Shown piece after piece: positions 53,734-62,061 of a stretch of DNA of 64,000 bases. This DNA is from GCA-002050365 sp038235165 (GTDB lineage: Bacteria; Acidobacteriota; Blastocatellia; Pyrinomonadales; Pyrinomonadaceae), in NCBI GenBank assembly GCA_038235165.1, contig JBBSUG010000027.1:1-64000 (forward strand). Reading direction: 5' to 3'. The stretch's first letter is position 1; the number at the start of each line of letters is the position of its first letter. Made by a program: the position numbers and the translations under genes. Under the pieces are notes generated by a model. That model did not search any database. It was not told the DNA's origin and worked only from the letters and a program-made list of their open reading frames with translations.

Positions 53734-54828
53734 ATGACGGAAACACCCGATAAAATTTATTCAGCAAAAATGAACTACACGCACCCGACGCTGATCGGTT
53801 TGGGCGCATCCGCGCTGCTGACCGTTTTGGTTATTGTCGGTTCGCGTAATCTCGAACATTTCGATTCCGCGCTTTTCGGCTACACGGTGGCGAGTATTGT
53901 TGCGTTCGGCGCAATATTTTTTCGTTACGCGATGTGGCTTCAGCGTCCGGCGACGAGAATTTATTTTAAGCGGGGCTTGCAGTTGTTTTTTCAGCGCAAA
54001 AAGTTTGCCAAAAATACCGCCACCGCCGCGACGACCGTGGCGACGAATCTGGTCGGGCAGAGATTTATTTTCAAACGCGGCACGATGCGCTGGCTGATGC
54101 ACGCGCTGATTATGTGGGGCTGTGTTCTCGCCGCCGCGATTACGTTTCCGCTGGCGTTCGGTTGGGTTCATTTTGAACTCGAAGGCGATATGGGTTATCG
54201 CGCATTTCTGTTCGGTTTTCCGCTTTCGCTGGTTCAAGGGCGCGATATTTCCGCGTGGATTATGTTTCACGGGCTGGATATTTCCGCCGTTATGGTCATC
54301 GTCGGGTGCGCGATTGCGATTCATCGCAGATTAAAAGATCGCGGCGCGATTGCATATCAAACATTTTTGCTCGATTTCGTGCCGCATTTGATGTTGATCG
54401 CAATTTCGGTTTCGGGTTTGATGCTGACGGCTTCGAGCCTCTGGTTTGAGGGTTATATGTATTCGTTTATCGCACTTTCGCATCAGGCGACGGTAATTAT
54501 GACGCTTTTTTATATTCCGTTCGGAAAACTTTTTCACATCGTTCAGCGTCCGGCTTCGATTGGTGTCGAACTTTATCAAAAGCGTTCGGAGGAAATGCCG
54601 CAAGCGGTTTGCCCGCGCTGCAAAACCGAATTTGTCGGGCAGATGTGGATTGACGATTTGAAAAAAGTGGTCGGCGAACTCGGTTTTGACTATCGAATGG
54701 AAAACGGTCATACATTGCAGGATTACTGCCCGCGCTGCAAGCGGATTATGCGCGGTTTGGCTTATGCAAATTTGCCGAAGAAGCGCGATGAGCCGGTTTT
54801 TTACGGTACGAGAACGGAAGAAAATTAG
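53734..54828 (+). CDS. Membrane cytochrome b-like subunit with C-terminal Cys pairs
   Basis: 364 aa from ATG 53734 (a TTG at 53713 is less likely). About six transmembrane helices with His residues suited to heme b (MHALIMWG, MFHGLDIS, LSHQATVIM, KLFHIVQRP), resembling the NarI/HdrE-type quinol-oxidising subunit. The C-terminal 80 residues are hydrophilic and contain CPRCK and CPRCKR (a zinc ribbon or rubredoxin-like knuckle). It probably links quinones to the molybdoenzyme. The stop codon lies in the left arm of a dispersed palindrome. Confidence 0.72.
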   Translation: MTETPDKIYSAKMNYTHPTLIGLGASALLTVLVIVGSRNLEHFDSALFGYTVASIVAFGAIFFRYAMWLQRPATRIYFKRGLQLFFQRKKFAKNTATAATTVATNLVGQRFIFKRGTMRWLMHALIMWGCVLAAAITFPLAFGWVHFELEGDMGYRAFLFGFPLSLVQGRDISAWIMFHGLDISAVMVIVGCAIAIHRRLKDRGAIAYQTFLLDFVPHLMLIAISVSGLMLTASSLWFEGYMYSFIALSHQATVIMTLFYIPFGKLFHIVQRPASIGVELYQKRSEEMPQAVCPRCKTEFVGQMWIDDLKKVVGELGFDYRMENGHTLQDYCPRCKRIMRGLAYANLPKKRDEPVFYGTRTEEN

Positions 54829-54933
54829 CCACAGATTTACACAGATGAACTCAGATGATAAGAAAAAATTAACAATCAGACAGATATAAAATCATAAAAA
54901 ATATCTTGTGTTTATCTGTGTAAATCTGTGGCT
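54827..54933. repeat. Dispersed palindromic repeat, copy 2
   Basis: AGCCACAGATTTACACAGAT (54827-54846) and its exact complement (54914-54933) with a 67-bp centre. Same family as 17724-17821. It starts inside the TAG stop of the cytochrome gene and separates it from the molybdoenzyme gene. Confidence 0.85.
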
Positions 54934-54999
54934 AAAATTTTTCCTGAGCTGATTTTATTCAGTTGATAATTAACGACAAAAGCGAAATTATTTTACAAA

Positions 55000-57231
55000 A
55001 TGAGCAAAGTAGAAAACTTAGAAAATATCATCGAAAGATTCGGACCTCATCTGCACGACGCGCCTGACGGCGGATGGCAAGCTGATCGCGTGATTGATAA
55101 GGTTGTGCCGACACATTGCCCGTATTGCGGTGTGCAGTGCGGAATGAATTTGCTCGTCGAAAAAGGTAAACTCGTCGGCTTCGAGCCGCGTTATGATTTT
55201 CCTGTCAATGAAGGGAAACTTTGTCCGAAGGGCGTTACCGCATATCTGCAAACTCATCATCCTGACAGATTGACTCATCCATTGATAAAAAGAAACGGGA
55301 TTTTTGAAAAAGCGAGTTGGGACGAAGCGTTGGATTTAGTCGTTTTAAAATTTAAAGAATTGCAAGCGAAATACGGCAAGGACACGCTCGGCGTTTATTC
55401 GGGTTCTTCGTTGACGACGGAGAAAACTTATCTGATGGGCAAGTTCGCCCGAGCCGGATTAGGCACACGCTACATTGATTACAACGGCAGACTTTGTATG
55501 GTTTCCGCCGGTGCGGGGAATTACAAAGCGTTCGGCGTTGACCGCGCCGCGAATCCTTGGTCGGACATTCCTTTGGCGGAAGTTTTGATAATCGCGGGCG
55601 CAAATTGCGCGGAAACTTTTCCGGTTCTGAATAAATATTTATGGCAGCAGCGCGATAACGGCGGCGTTTGGATCGTCATTGATCCGCGTGAAACGCCGAC
55701 GGCGCGGCAGGGCGATTTGCATTTGCAGTTAAAACCCGGAACTGATGTCGCGGTGGCAAACGGAATGCTGCACGTCATCGTTAAGGAAAATTTGATTGAC
55801 GAAGAATTTATCAAAAGCCGCACGAACGATTGGGAAGCGACAAAAGCCGTGATCGAAAAATACACGCCGGAAATTTGTGCTGAGATTTCCGGCGTTCCGG
55901 CGGAAAAAATCGTGCAGGCGGGACTTCTTTACGGACGCGCCAAAACCGGAATGATTATGCACGCCCGCGGCATCGAACATCATTCAAACGGCGTGGACAA
56001 TGTTTTGAGTTATATCAATATCGTTCTCGCAACCGGAAAAATCGGCTCACCCGGACGCGGTTACGGCACGATTACCGGACAGGGAAACGGGCAAGGCGGA
56101 CGCGAAATGGGACAAAAAGCCGACCAATTGCCCGGACAGCGTTCGATAAATAACCCGGAAGACCGCAAATATATCAGCGAAGTTTGGGATTTGCCGCTCG
56201 AAGAAATGCCCGAAGCCGGAGTTTCGGTCGTCGAGATGTTCGGCAAAATGCGCGAAAAGGAAATTCGTGCGCTTATTTCGATTTGCAATAACGTGATGGT
56301 TTCGCTGCCGGATATAAACACGGTGCGCGAAACGCTCGAAGGTTTAGATTTTTACGTCTGCATAGACTTTTTTATGTCGGAAAGTTCGAGATACGCCGAT
56401 GTCATTTTGCCCGGTTCGGCGTGGTCGGAAGACGAAGGCGTAACGGCGAGCGCGGAAGGTCGCGTCGTCAAGATCAACAAAGCGAACGAACCGCCCGGAG
56501 AAGCAAAAGTTGATTGGTGGATTATCAACGAAATCGCTAAGAGAATGGGACGCGGAAAATACTTTCCGTTCAATAGCCCGCGCGAGATTTTCGACGAAAT
56601 GCGCGTCGCTTCAAAAGGCGGAAAAGCCGATTATTACGGCATAACTTATGAGAAAATCGAGAAAAACAACGGGATTTTCTGGAGTTGTCCGACGCTCGAT
56701 CATCCGGGAACTCCGCGACTATTTGAAGAAAAATTCAGTCTTCCCGACGGCAAAGCGAAATTTCACGCCGTCGAATATTTGGGAGCGGACGAAAAACCGG
56801 ACGACGAATTTCCGTTGATTTTAACCACCGGACGAGTCGTTTATCAATATCTTTCGGGCAATCAAACGCGGAGAATCGGTTTTCTCGTTCAGCAATGTCC
56901 CGAACCGTATGTCGAAGTTCACCCGGAAACCGCGATGAAATTAAAAATCAACGACGGCGAACGAGTGAAGGTAATTTCACGGCGCGGCGAAGGAGTTTTT
57001 CCGGCATTAGTTGTGCGAACAATTCGTCCCGACACGATTTTCATTCCGTATCACTGGGGCGAAAATTTAGCGGCGAATCAATTAACGAATCCCGCGCTTG
57101 ATCCGACATCGAAAATTCCCGAATACAAAGCGTGTGCGGCGCGAATTGAAAAGATTCATTCGAGAGAATTGCCAATTTTAGGAAAAGGCAGAAAAGGCGC
57201 AAGTTTGAGCGAAGTGCAGAGAGGAAAATAA
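55000..57231 (+). CDS. Molybdopterin oxidoreductase, NasC-like nitrate reductase family
   Basis: 743 aa, no Tat leader, so cytoplasmic. N-terminal 4Fe-4S site C40-x2-C43-x3-C47...C75. The Mo/W ligand is probably C166 (YNGRLCM). GQGNGQGGREMGQKADQLPG resembles the signature of assimilatory nitrate reductases (NasC/NasA); the C-terminal molybdopterin dinucleotide-binding domain is complete (YHWGENLAANQLTNPALDPTSKIPEYKACAARI). Neighbours (cytochrome b, 4Fe-4S protein, Rieske protein) argue for a membrane-associated respiratory complex rather than simple assimilation. Formate dehydrogenase activity is an alternative. Confidence 0.8.
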   Translation: MSKVENLENIIERFGPHLHDAPDGGWQADRVIDKVVPTHCPYCGVQCGMNLLVEKGKLVGFEPRYDFPVNEGKLCPKGVTAYLQTHHPDRLTHPLIKRNGIFEKASWDEALDLVVLKFKELQAKYGKDTLGVYSGSSLTTEKTYLMGKFARAGLGTRYIDYNGRLCMVSAGAGNYKAFGVDRAANPWSDIPLAEVLIIAGANCAETFPVLNKYLWQQRDNGGVWIVIDPRETPTARQGDLHLQLKPGTDVAVANGMLHVIVKENLIDEEFIKSRTNDWEATKAVIEKYTPEICAEISGVPAEKIVQAGLLYGRAKTGMIMHARGIEHHSNGVDNVLSYINIVLATGKIGSPGRGYGTITGQGNGQGGREMGQKADQLPGQRSINNPEDRKYISEVWDLPLEEMPEAGVSVVEMFGKMREKEIRALISICNNVMVSLPDINTVRETLEGLDFYVCIDFFMSESSRYADVILPGSAWSEDEGVTASAEGRVVKINKANEPPGEAKVDWWIINEIAKRMGRGKYFPFNSPREIFDEMRVASKGGKADYYGITYEKIEKNNGIFWSCPTLDHPGTPRLFEEKFSLPDGKAKFHAVEYLGADEKPDDEFPLILTTGRVVYQYLSGNQTRRIGFLVQQCPEPYVEVHPETAMKLKINDGERVKVISRRGEGVFPALVVRTIRPDTIFIPYHWGENLAANQLTNPALDPTSKIPEYKACAARIEKIHSRELPILGKGRKGASLSEVQRGK

Positions 57232-57269
57232 TTTCCAATTAACACAACATAAATCCAAGGAGCAATTAA

Positions 57270-57746
57270 ATGAAAGTATTAATTCCGATAGATGGGTCTG
57301 AAAACAGTAGGTTAGCACTCAGTGAGATTGCACGGCGCAAGTGGAATGAAGGCGACGAAGTGAAAATTATTCATATTGTTGAATCTCCTATTCCTGTTAC
57401 CGATATGATGGGCGTTAATGCTGAGATAAATCGCGACATTCACAACGAAAATGTTGATAAAGGTCGCAAAATGCTCAATGAAGCGGAGAAAACGCTCAAC
57501 GACGAGTCAGAAAGTTTGAAAGTAACTTCCGAGGTTATTACCGCTCAACCGTTTCACTCGGCGGCACAGGAAATCGTCAATCAAGCCGGGAGCGAAAGCG
57601 CAGATTTGGTTGTGATGGGTTCGCGGGGAATGAACAAGTGGAAAACTTTATTTCTCGGCAGCGTGTCACAAGCGGTAATTCAACACGCGCCTTGCTCTGT
57701 GGCGATTGTGCGTCCGAAGCAAATTGTTGCGGAAACGGTGGATTAA
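57270..57746 (+). CDS. Universal stress protein inside the molybdoenzyme operon
   Basis: 158 aa. MKVLIPIDGSENSRLALSEIARRKWNEGDEVKIIHIVE and ATP motif GSRGMNKWKTLFLGS. AAGGAG lies before the ATG. It lies 38 bases after the molybdoenzyme and 22 before the ferredoxin-like gene, so it is translated from the same message. A regulatory or protective role toward the redox complex is possible. Confidence 0.9.
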   Translation: MKVLIPIDGSENSRLALSEIARRKWNEGDEVKIIHIVESPIPVTDMMGVNAEINRDIHNENVDKGRKMLNEAEKTLNDESESLKVTSEVITAQPFHSAAQEIVNQAGSESADLVVMGSRGMNKWKTLFLGSVSQAVIQHAPCSVAIVRPKQIVAETVD

Positions 57747-57768
57747 CTACAAAAAAAAATAAAAAATT

Positions 57769-58422
57769 ATGGAAGAAACAATGTTCATAGACCCGCAACG
57801 CTGTATCGGCTGCCGCTCGTGCGTCGCCGCCTGCCGCGAATGCTCGACTCACAAAGGTTATTCGATGATTTTTGTGGATTATATAGACCGCGCCGAGACG
57901 ACGGCGACGATGCCGACGGTTTGTATGCACTGCACCGAACCGACGTGCGCTCTGGTTTGTCCGGCGGACGCGATTAAACAGAACGAAGACGGCGTTGTTA
58001 TGTCGGCGTTAAAACCGCGCTGTTTGGATTGTCGCAACTGCGTCAACGCCTGTCCGTTCGGCGTGCCGAAATATAATACGCAGATTCACCTGCAAATGAA
58101 ATGCGATATGTGTTACGACCGGACGAGCGAAGGTTTACAGCCGATGTGTACCAGCGTTTGTCCGACCGGCGCTTTGGCATTCGGAAAATACGAACAGATC
58201 GTTCCTCTGCGAAGAACAAAGCCCGTCAACGCGCACGTTTTTGGAAATCAGCACGTCGAAACGAAGGTCTATTTAATGCTTCCGACCGACGAAACGGAAG
58301 TAAAAGTTGACGGCTGCGGCGTGTTTGAAGGGAAAGTTTTGGTTGAACACGGACAAGCCGCAACTCAAGAATCGTGGATTGACACGCAGGTTGAAGAGTC
58401 CGACAAAAGCAATGAATTTTAA
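57769..58422 (+). CDS. 4Fe-4S dicluster/NrfC-HycB-like electron transfer subunit
   Basis: 217 aa. Four Cys groups (CIGCRSCVAAC, CMHCTEPTCALVCP, CLDCRNCVNACP, CDMCYDRTS...CTSVCPTGAL) predict four 4Fe-4S clusters, as in polyferredoxin subunits of molybdoenzymes. The last 50 residues are hydrophilic. It carries electrons between the molybdoenzyme and the cytochrome or Rieske partner. Confidence 0.88.
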   Translation: MEETMFIDPQRCIGCRSCVAACRECSTHKGYSMIFVDYIDRAETTATMPTVCMHCTEPTCALVCPADAIKQNEDGVVMSALKPRCLDCRNCVNACPFGVPKYNTQIHLQMKCDMCYDRTSEGLQPMCTSVCPTGALAFGKYEQIVPLRRTKPVNAHVFGNQHVETKVYLMLPTDETEVKVDGCGVFEGKVLVEHGQAATQESWIDTQVEESDKSNEF

Positions 58423-58423
58423 T

Positions 58424-58487
58424 CAGTAATCAGCCAACAGTTATCAGTCATCATAAAATATAACTGATTACTGTTGACTGATTACTG
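58424..58487. repeat. Imperfect inverted repeat between redox genes
   Basis: CAGTAATCAGCCAACAGT... (58424-58450) pairs with 58461-58487 over 27 bases with a few mismatches, loop 10 nt. Internal CAGTAATCAGT-type units recur. It would form a strong RNA hairpin between the 4Fe-4S and Rieske genes. Confidence 0.75.
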
Positions 58488-58500
58488 ATAACTGAAAAAT

Positions 58501-59112
58501 ATGAGTTCAAATTTATCAAAAACAATCGAAGACGTTTTAGGTGTTGACCGCGAAAAGGTGAACAACGAAATTTCCGACGAACGTAATGTGCGTGAAGCGA
58601 CCGAATCGTATCAAAAAGAATTTCCCTACGACCGCGACGAAGAAGGGCAAGTTACGCGCCGCGAATTTTGTAATTTTCTGTTTTTGACTTCGAGCGCGTT
58701 ATTTTTGAGTGCGGTTGGTTTTGCCGGAAAAGCGGCGTATGATTCGCAGTTTGAAACGCAGTATTCGCCTTTGAAAATCGAAAATGCAAACGGATTGCAG
58801 GCGGGCGAGTCTTTGAACTTTCGTTATCCGAAGGAAAACGACACGGCGATTTTGGTCCGCGCACAGGACGGAAATTTTTACGCTTACGGGCAGAAATGCA
58901 CTCATTTATCGTGTCCGGTTTATTATGCGAAAGCAGACGACCGGCTTGAATGTCCGTGTCACGAAGGCGGATTTGACGTTCACGACGGCAGAAACCTTTA
59001 CGGTCCGCCGCCGCGTCCGCTCGACCAAATTGCTTTGGAAATAAAGGATAACGGCGAAGTTTGGGCAATCGGCAGAAAAGAAAGCGGAGAGCAAAACATC
59101 CATGGAATTTAA
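58501..59112 (+). CDS. Rieske 2Fe-2S protein
   Basis: 203 aa. A long N-terminal region precedes a twin-arginine-type anchor (TRREFCNFLFLTSSALFLSAVGFA, about 57-80). Cluster ligands are C133, H135 (CTH) and C151, H154 (CPCH), with C138/C153 as disulfide pair: the cytochrome bc or arsenite-oxidase type. It should face the periplasm. It may accept or give electrons at high potential in the same complex. The next gene overlaps by 11 bases. Confidence 0.88.
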   Translation: MSSNLSKTIEDVLGVDREKVNNEISDERNVREATESYQKEFPYDRDEEGQVTRREFCNFLFLTSSALFLSAVGFAGKAAYDSQFETQYSPLKIENANGLQAGESLNFRYPKENDTAILVRAQDGNFYAYGQKCTHLSCPVYYAKADDRLECPCHEGGFDVHDGRNLYGPPPRPLDQIALEIKDNGEVWAIGRKESGEQNIHGI

Positions 59113-59458
59113 GCCTAAAACTAAATTCAACGCATTAGAAGACGCGCAGGCGCGTTATCTCGCCAACGAAACGCGCGGCGTTTACAAACCGGCGAATTAC
59201 GCAGGCGGAAAACGCCCGATGGAACGCGGACGCACCGCCATTTGGCAGGCGCGGCTCGTTCTGCTGGTGATGATAAATCTAGCGCAATTATGGATTTTAT
59301 CGGCGGCGGTCGAAGCTGCTCTGGCGCGTGAATTCAAACAGTTAACGCCGCTTATTATTGCATCCGCCGTCTGCTGGCTGATCGCGCTGACGATTTTTCT
59401 CTGGTGGAAACCGGCTTCGCGCCGCCGCACAAGTTCCGGATATGTGCGCGGCAAGTAA
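59102..59458 (+). CDS. Small two-helix membrane protein of the redox operon
   Basis: 118 aa, overlapping the Rieske gene. Two transmembrane helices (about 50-72 and 80-103) follow a soluble N-terminal part with ALEDAQARYLANETRGVYKPANYAGGKRPMERGRTAIWQARL. Basic C-terminus. I recognise no function, but small subunits of this kind stabilise membrane redox complexes. The stop lies five bases before the insertion element's left end. Confidence 0.65.
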   Translation: MEFKPKTKFNALEDAQARYLANETRGVYKPANYAGGKRPMERGRTAIWQARLVLLVMINLAQLWILSAAVEAALAREFKQLTPLIIASAVCWLIALTIFLWWKPASRRRTSSGYVRGK

Positions 59459-59463
59459 GTTAC

Positions 59464-60588
59464 TAACTCACCTTACGCGATATTTGAAAAAGTAATAAAA
59501 TAACCGACATTATGAAACAGATGTTGGATATTTATTCAGATTATTTGATAGCATCATTTTCGCAAACATCCGCCACTGGTTTGAGCAATTTGGTAAATGG
59601 CGAAATCAGCCACGACCAAGTTACTCGGTTTCTGTCGCAAGATAAGAAAACTGCCAAAGATTTATGGTTAATTGCCAAACCTTTTGTCAAAAAGATTCAA
59701 TCTGAGCAAGGCGTTCTGATCATTGATGATTCGATTGAAGAGAAACCTTATACCGATGAAAATGACATTGTTTGTTGGCAAAATGACCATTCCAAACAAC
59801 AAAATGTAAAAGGGATTGATTTTGTGTCTTGTTTGTATCAAAACAAGACTGTATCTTTGCCAATCAGTTTTGAAATAGTCGCAAAAACCGAGAAATACAT
59901 TGACAAAAAGACCCGAAAAGAAAAACGGCGATCAACCAAAACCAAGAACGAAATGGCGTTGGAAATGATTGCCCAAACTGCCCGTAATCAAGTCAAATTC
60001 AAGTATGTATTGTTTGATGCGTGGTTTTCCGGTGTTGAAAACCTTCGAGTTATCAAACAAAAACATAAAAAAGATGTTATTTGTCCAATCAAAAGTAATC
60101 GCAAAATAGCGTTAAGTTTGGCAGACAAAAAAGCAGGTCGTTGGGTAGTCGTTTCAACGCTTGAAATCAAAGCCGATACCGAGTTGGAAATTTATCTCGA
60201 AGGAGTTGAATTTCCCTTAAAATTAGTCAAACAAGTCTTCACAAATGAAGATGAAATAATCGGCATTTTGTATCTGATTTCAAGTGATACAACACTTATC
60301 AAAGACCAAATGACCACCATTTATCAAAGACGATGGAACGTGGAAATTTACCATAAATCATTGAAACAAAATGTCAGTTTGGCAAAATCCCCAACGCAAA
60401 CGGAGAAGACCCAAACAAATCATTTTTACGCCGCATTATGCGGTTACATCAAACTGGAAATGCTGAAAATAGAAACCAAGACCAATCATTTTGCCTTGAA
60501 AACCAAATTGTATGTCAACGCTCTACATTCAGCATATCAAACTTTACGAGAATTGAATCCTATCCAATTCTCTGCGTAAGGTGAGTTA
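59464..60588 (+). mobile_element. Insertion sequence, IS4/IS701-like, intact
   Basis: About 1.13 kb bounded by 15-bp perfect inverted repeats TAACTCACCTTACGC (59464-59478) and GCGTAAGGTGAGTTA (60574-60588), holding one transposase gene. If the outer TAA/TTA is excluded, flanking CTAA and TTAA are near-identical and fit the YTAR target of IS701, but no exact duplication is seen. It lies right after the Rieske operon. Confidence 0.85.
59512..60579 (+). CDS. DDE transposase, IS4-type (IS701-like)
   Basis: 355 aa. Catalytic residues appear to be Asp in VLIIDDS (72/73), Asp in LFDAWFSG (near 170) and Glu in YQRRWNVEIYHKSLKQ (near 280), the YREK signature of the IS4 superfamily. The frame is complete and ends six bases from... 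the right repeat begins inside its last codons (stop 60577-60579). More AT-rich than the host genes around it, in keeping with recent arrival. Confidence 0.9.
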   Translation: MKQMLDIYSDYLIASFSQTSATGLSNLVNGEISHDQVTRFLSQDKKTAKDLWLIAKPFVKKIQSEQGVLIIDDSIEEKPYTDENDIVCWQNDHSKQQNVKGIDFVSCLYQNKTVSLPISFEIVAKTEKYIDKKTRKEKRRSTKTKNEMALEMIAQTARNQVKFKYVLFDAWFSGVENLRVIKQKHKKDVICPIKSNRKIALSLADKKAGRWVVVSTLEIKADTELEIYLEGVEFPLKLVKQVFTNEDEIIGILYLISSDTTLIKDQMTTIYQRRWNVEIYHKSLKQNVSLAKSPTQTEKTQTNHFYAALCGYIKLEMLKIETKTNHFALKTKLYVNALHSAYQTLRELNPIQFSA

Positions 60589-60592
60589 AAAA

Positions 60593-60642
60593 TTTAAGTT
60601 TCAAAATTCAAAGTTAAAAATTTATCAACCTTGAAACTTAAA
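60593..60642. repeat. Inverted repeat beside the IS element
   Basis: TTTAAGTTTCAA (60593-60604) and TTGAAACTTAAA (60631-60642), perfect 12-bp arms, 26-bp centre. Could serve as a terminator-like hairpin or be another intergenic palindrome. Confidence 0.6.
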
Positions 60643-60667
60643 CTCTTAACGTTAAATTCATTGAAAA

Positions 60668-60871
60668 ATGAAAAGAAAAATCATCGGCTATGACAAAGAC
60701 GACGAAGGGGATTGGCGGGCAAAACTCCAATGCGGACATCTCCAGCACGTTCGCCACAAACCGCCGCTCATTTCGCGTGAATGGGTTTTGAGCGAAGGCG
60801 GACGCAATGAAAAGTTGGGCGCGGAATTAGATTGCAAAAAATGCGTTGAAGGAAAACTGAAAGATTTTTGA
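60668..60871 (+). CDS. DUF3565-family zinc-ribbon-like protein
   Basis: 67 aa. KRKIIGYDKDDEGDWRAKLQCGHLQHVRHKPPLISREWVLSEGGRNEKLGAELDCKKC is the DUF3565 pattern, with CGH and CKKC as likely metal ligands. Function unknown; relatives often sit beside redox or pressure/stress genes. Confidence 0.8.
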   Translation: MKRKIIGYDKDDEGDWRAKLQCGHLQHVRHKPPLISREWVLSEGGRNEKLGAELDCKKCVEGKLKDF

Positions 60872-60920
60872 TTTCCGAAGTCTCAAGTAATTACTGCCAA
60901 GATCTGAAAAATCAATTTTA

Positions 60921-61973
60921 GTGAAAAAATCTGATAAAACAAATAGTGGAATCGGTGAGGCAATTGCCAATCTTTTCCCCGGCTATTTTGCCCTTGTGAT
61001 GGCAACCGGAATTGTTTCCATCGCAGCGCAATTGCTTGGAATGAAAACGATTGCGTGGGGTTTGTTATTTGTAAACATTATCGCATTTACGATTTTGAGT
61101 TTGCTATATCTGATTCGTTTGATACGCTTTTTTCCGAAAATTAAAGCCGACATTACAGATCATATGCGCGGACCGGGATTTTTTACCGTTTCCGCCGGAA
61201 TTTGCGTTCTCGGAAGTCAACTGATAATTGTTGCGGAACAGTTTCAAATAGCGATGGTTCTCTGGGTTATCGGTTTATTTTTGTGGGCACTGACAATGTA
61301 TTCATTTTTCACGTTCGTCACGATTCAGGAAAATAAACCACCGCTCGAAAAAGGTTTGAGCGGCACCTGGCTGATTGCGGCGGTTGCCACACAATCAATT
61401 TCCGTTTTGGGAACGCTCCTTTCAAAACATTTTATCGGATACAGCGAGCCGCTGCTTTTCTTCACGCTTTGTATGTTTCTGGTCGGGTGTATGCTTTATC
61501 TGCTGCTCATCACGCTGATTTTTTACCGTTTTACATTTAAGGAATTTACCGTCGCCGAACTTTCGCCGCCTTACTGGATAAATATGGGCGCGGTGGCGAT
61601 TACGACACTCGCCGGAGCAAGATTGATTATCGCCGCTCCCGAATGGAGTTTTTTTGCCGAGATTCTTCCGTTTCTAAAAGGTTTTACATTATTTTTCTGG
61701 GCGTGGGGAACGTGGTGGATTCCGCTTTTGATTATTCTCGGATTCTGGCGGCACGTTTATAAGCGTTTTCCACTCAGATACAATCCGCAGTATTGGGGAA
61801 TGGTTTTTCCGCTCGGAATGTACACGGTCTGCACTTTTCAACTTTCAAAGGCGATAAATTTCGAGCCTTTGATGATTATTCCGCGATATTTTATTTATAT
61901 TGCGCTTGCCGCGTGGCTTCTCGCTATCACCGGACTTTTTTACAGTCTGCTTTTTGATTCAAAGAAAAATTAA
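60921..61973 (+). CDS. TDT-family transporter (TehA/Mae1/SLAC1 type)
   Basis: 350 aa, GTG start. Ten hydrophobic helices; LFPGYFALVMATGIVSIAAQLLGM is the family's first helix, with SSxxxxG-like gate residues within. Members move C4-dicarboxylates, sulfite or small anions such as nitrate and chloride. Next to a nitrate-reductase-like operon, anion transport is attractive, but this is inference. Confidence 0.83.
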   Translation: MKKSDKTNSGIGEAIANLFPGYFALVMATGIVSIAAQLLGMKTIAWGLLFVNIIAFTILSLLYLIRLIRFFPKIKADITDHMRGPGFFTVSAGICVLGSQLIIVAEQFQIAMVLWVIGLFLWALTMYSFFTFVTIQENKPPLEKGLSGTWLIAAVATQSISVLGTLLSKHFIGYSEPLLFFTLCMFLVGCMLYLLLITLIFYRFTFKEFTVAELSPPYWINMGAVAITTLAGARLIIAAPEWSFFAEILPFLKGFTLFFWAWGTWWIPLLIILGFWRHVYKRFPLRYNPQYWGMVFPLGMYTVCTFQLSKAINFEPLMIIPRYFIYIALAAWLLAITGLFYSLLFDSKKN

Positions 61974-61989
61974 AAATAAGTTTCAGATG

Positions 61990-62030
61990 TGATTTAAATC
62001 ATATTTTTTCCTTTCTTCGCATTTTATAAT
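61990..62030 (+). promoter_or_regulatory. FNR/DNR-type box at -41.5 with consensus -10
   Basis: TGAT-TTAA-ATCA (61990-62001) is a perfect palindrome. TATAAT at 62025-62030 is a perfect -10; a start at about 62037 puts the box centre at -41.5, the standard class II position for FNR and its relatives. It drives the DUF1858-DUF2249 gene. Confidence 0.75.
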
Positions 62031-62061
62031 TTAATTATTAAGAAATGGAGGTTAACAGAAA

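Noticed and set aside
55000..57231. Selenocysteine in the molybdoenzyme
   Set aside because: The Mo-ligand position is a normal Cys codon (near 55495) and there is no in-frame TGA.
59457..60592. Exact target-site duplication of the IS element
   Set aside because: Flanks CTAA and TTAA differ at one position, and the outer three bases can also be read as part of the inverted repeats.
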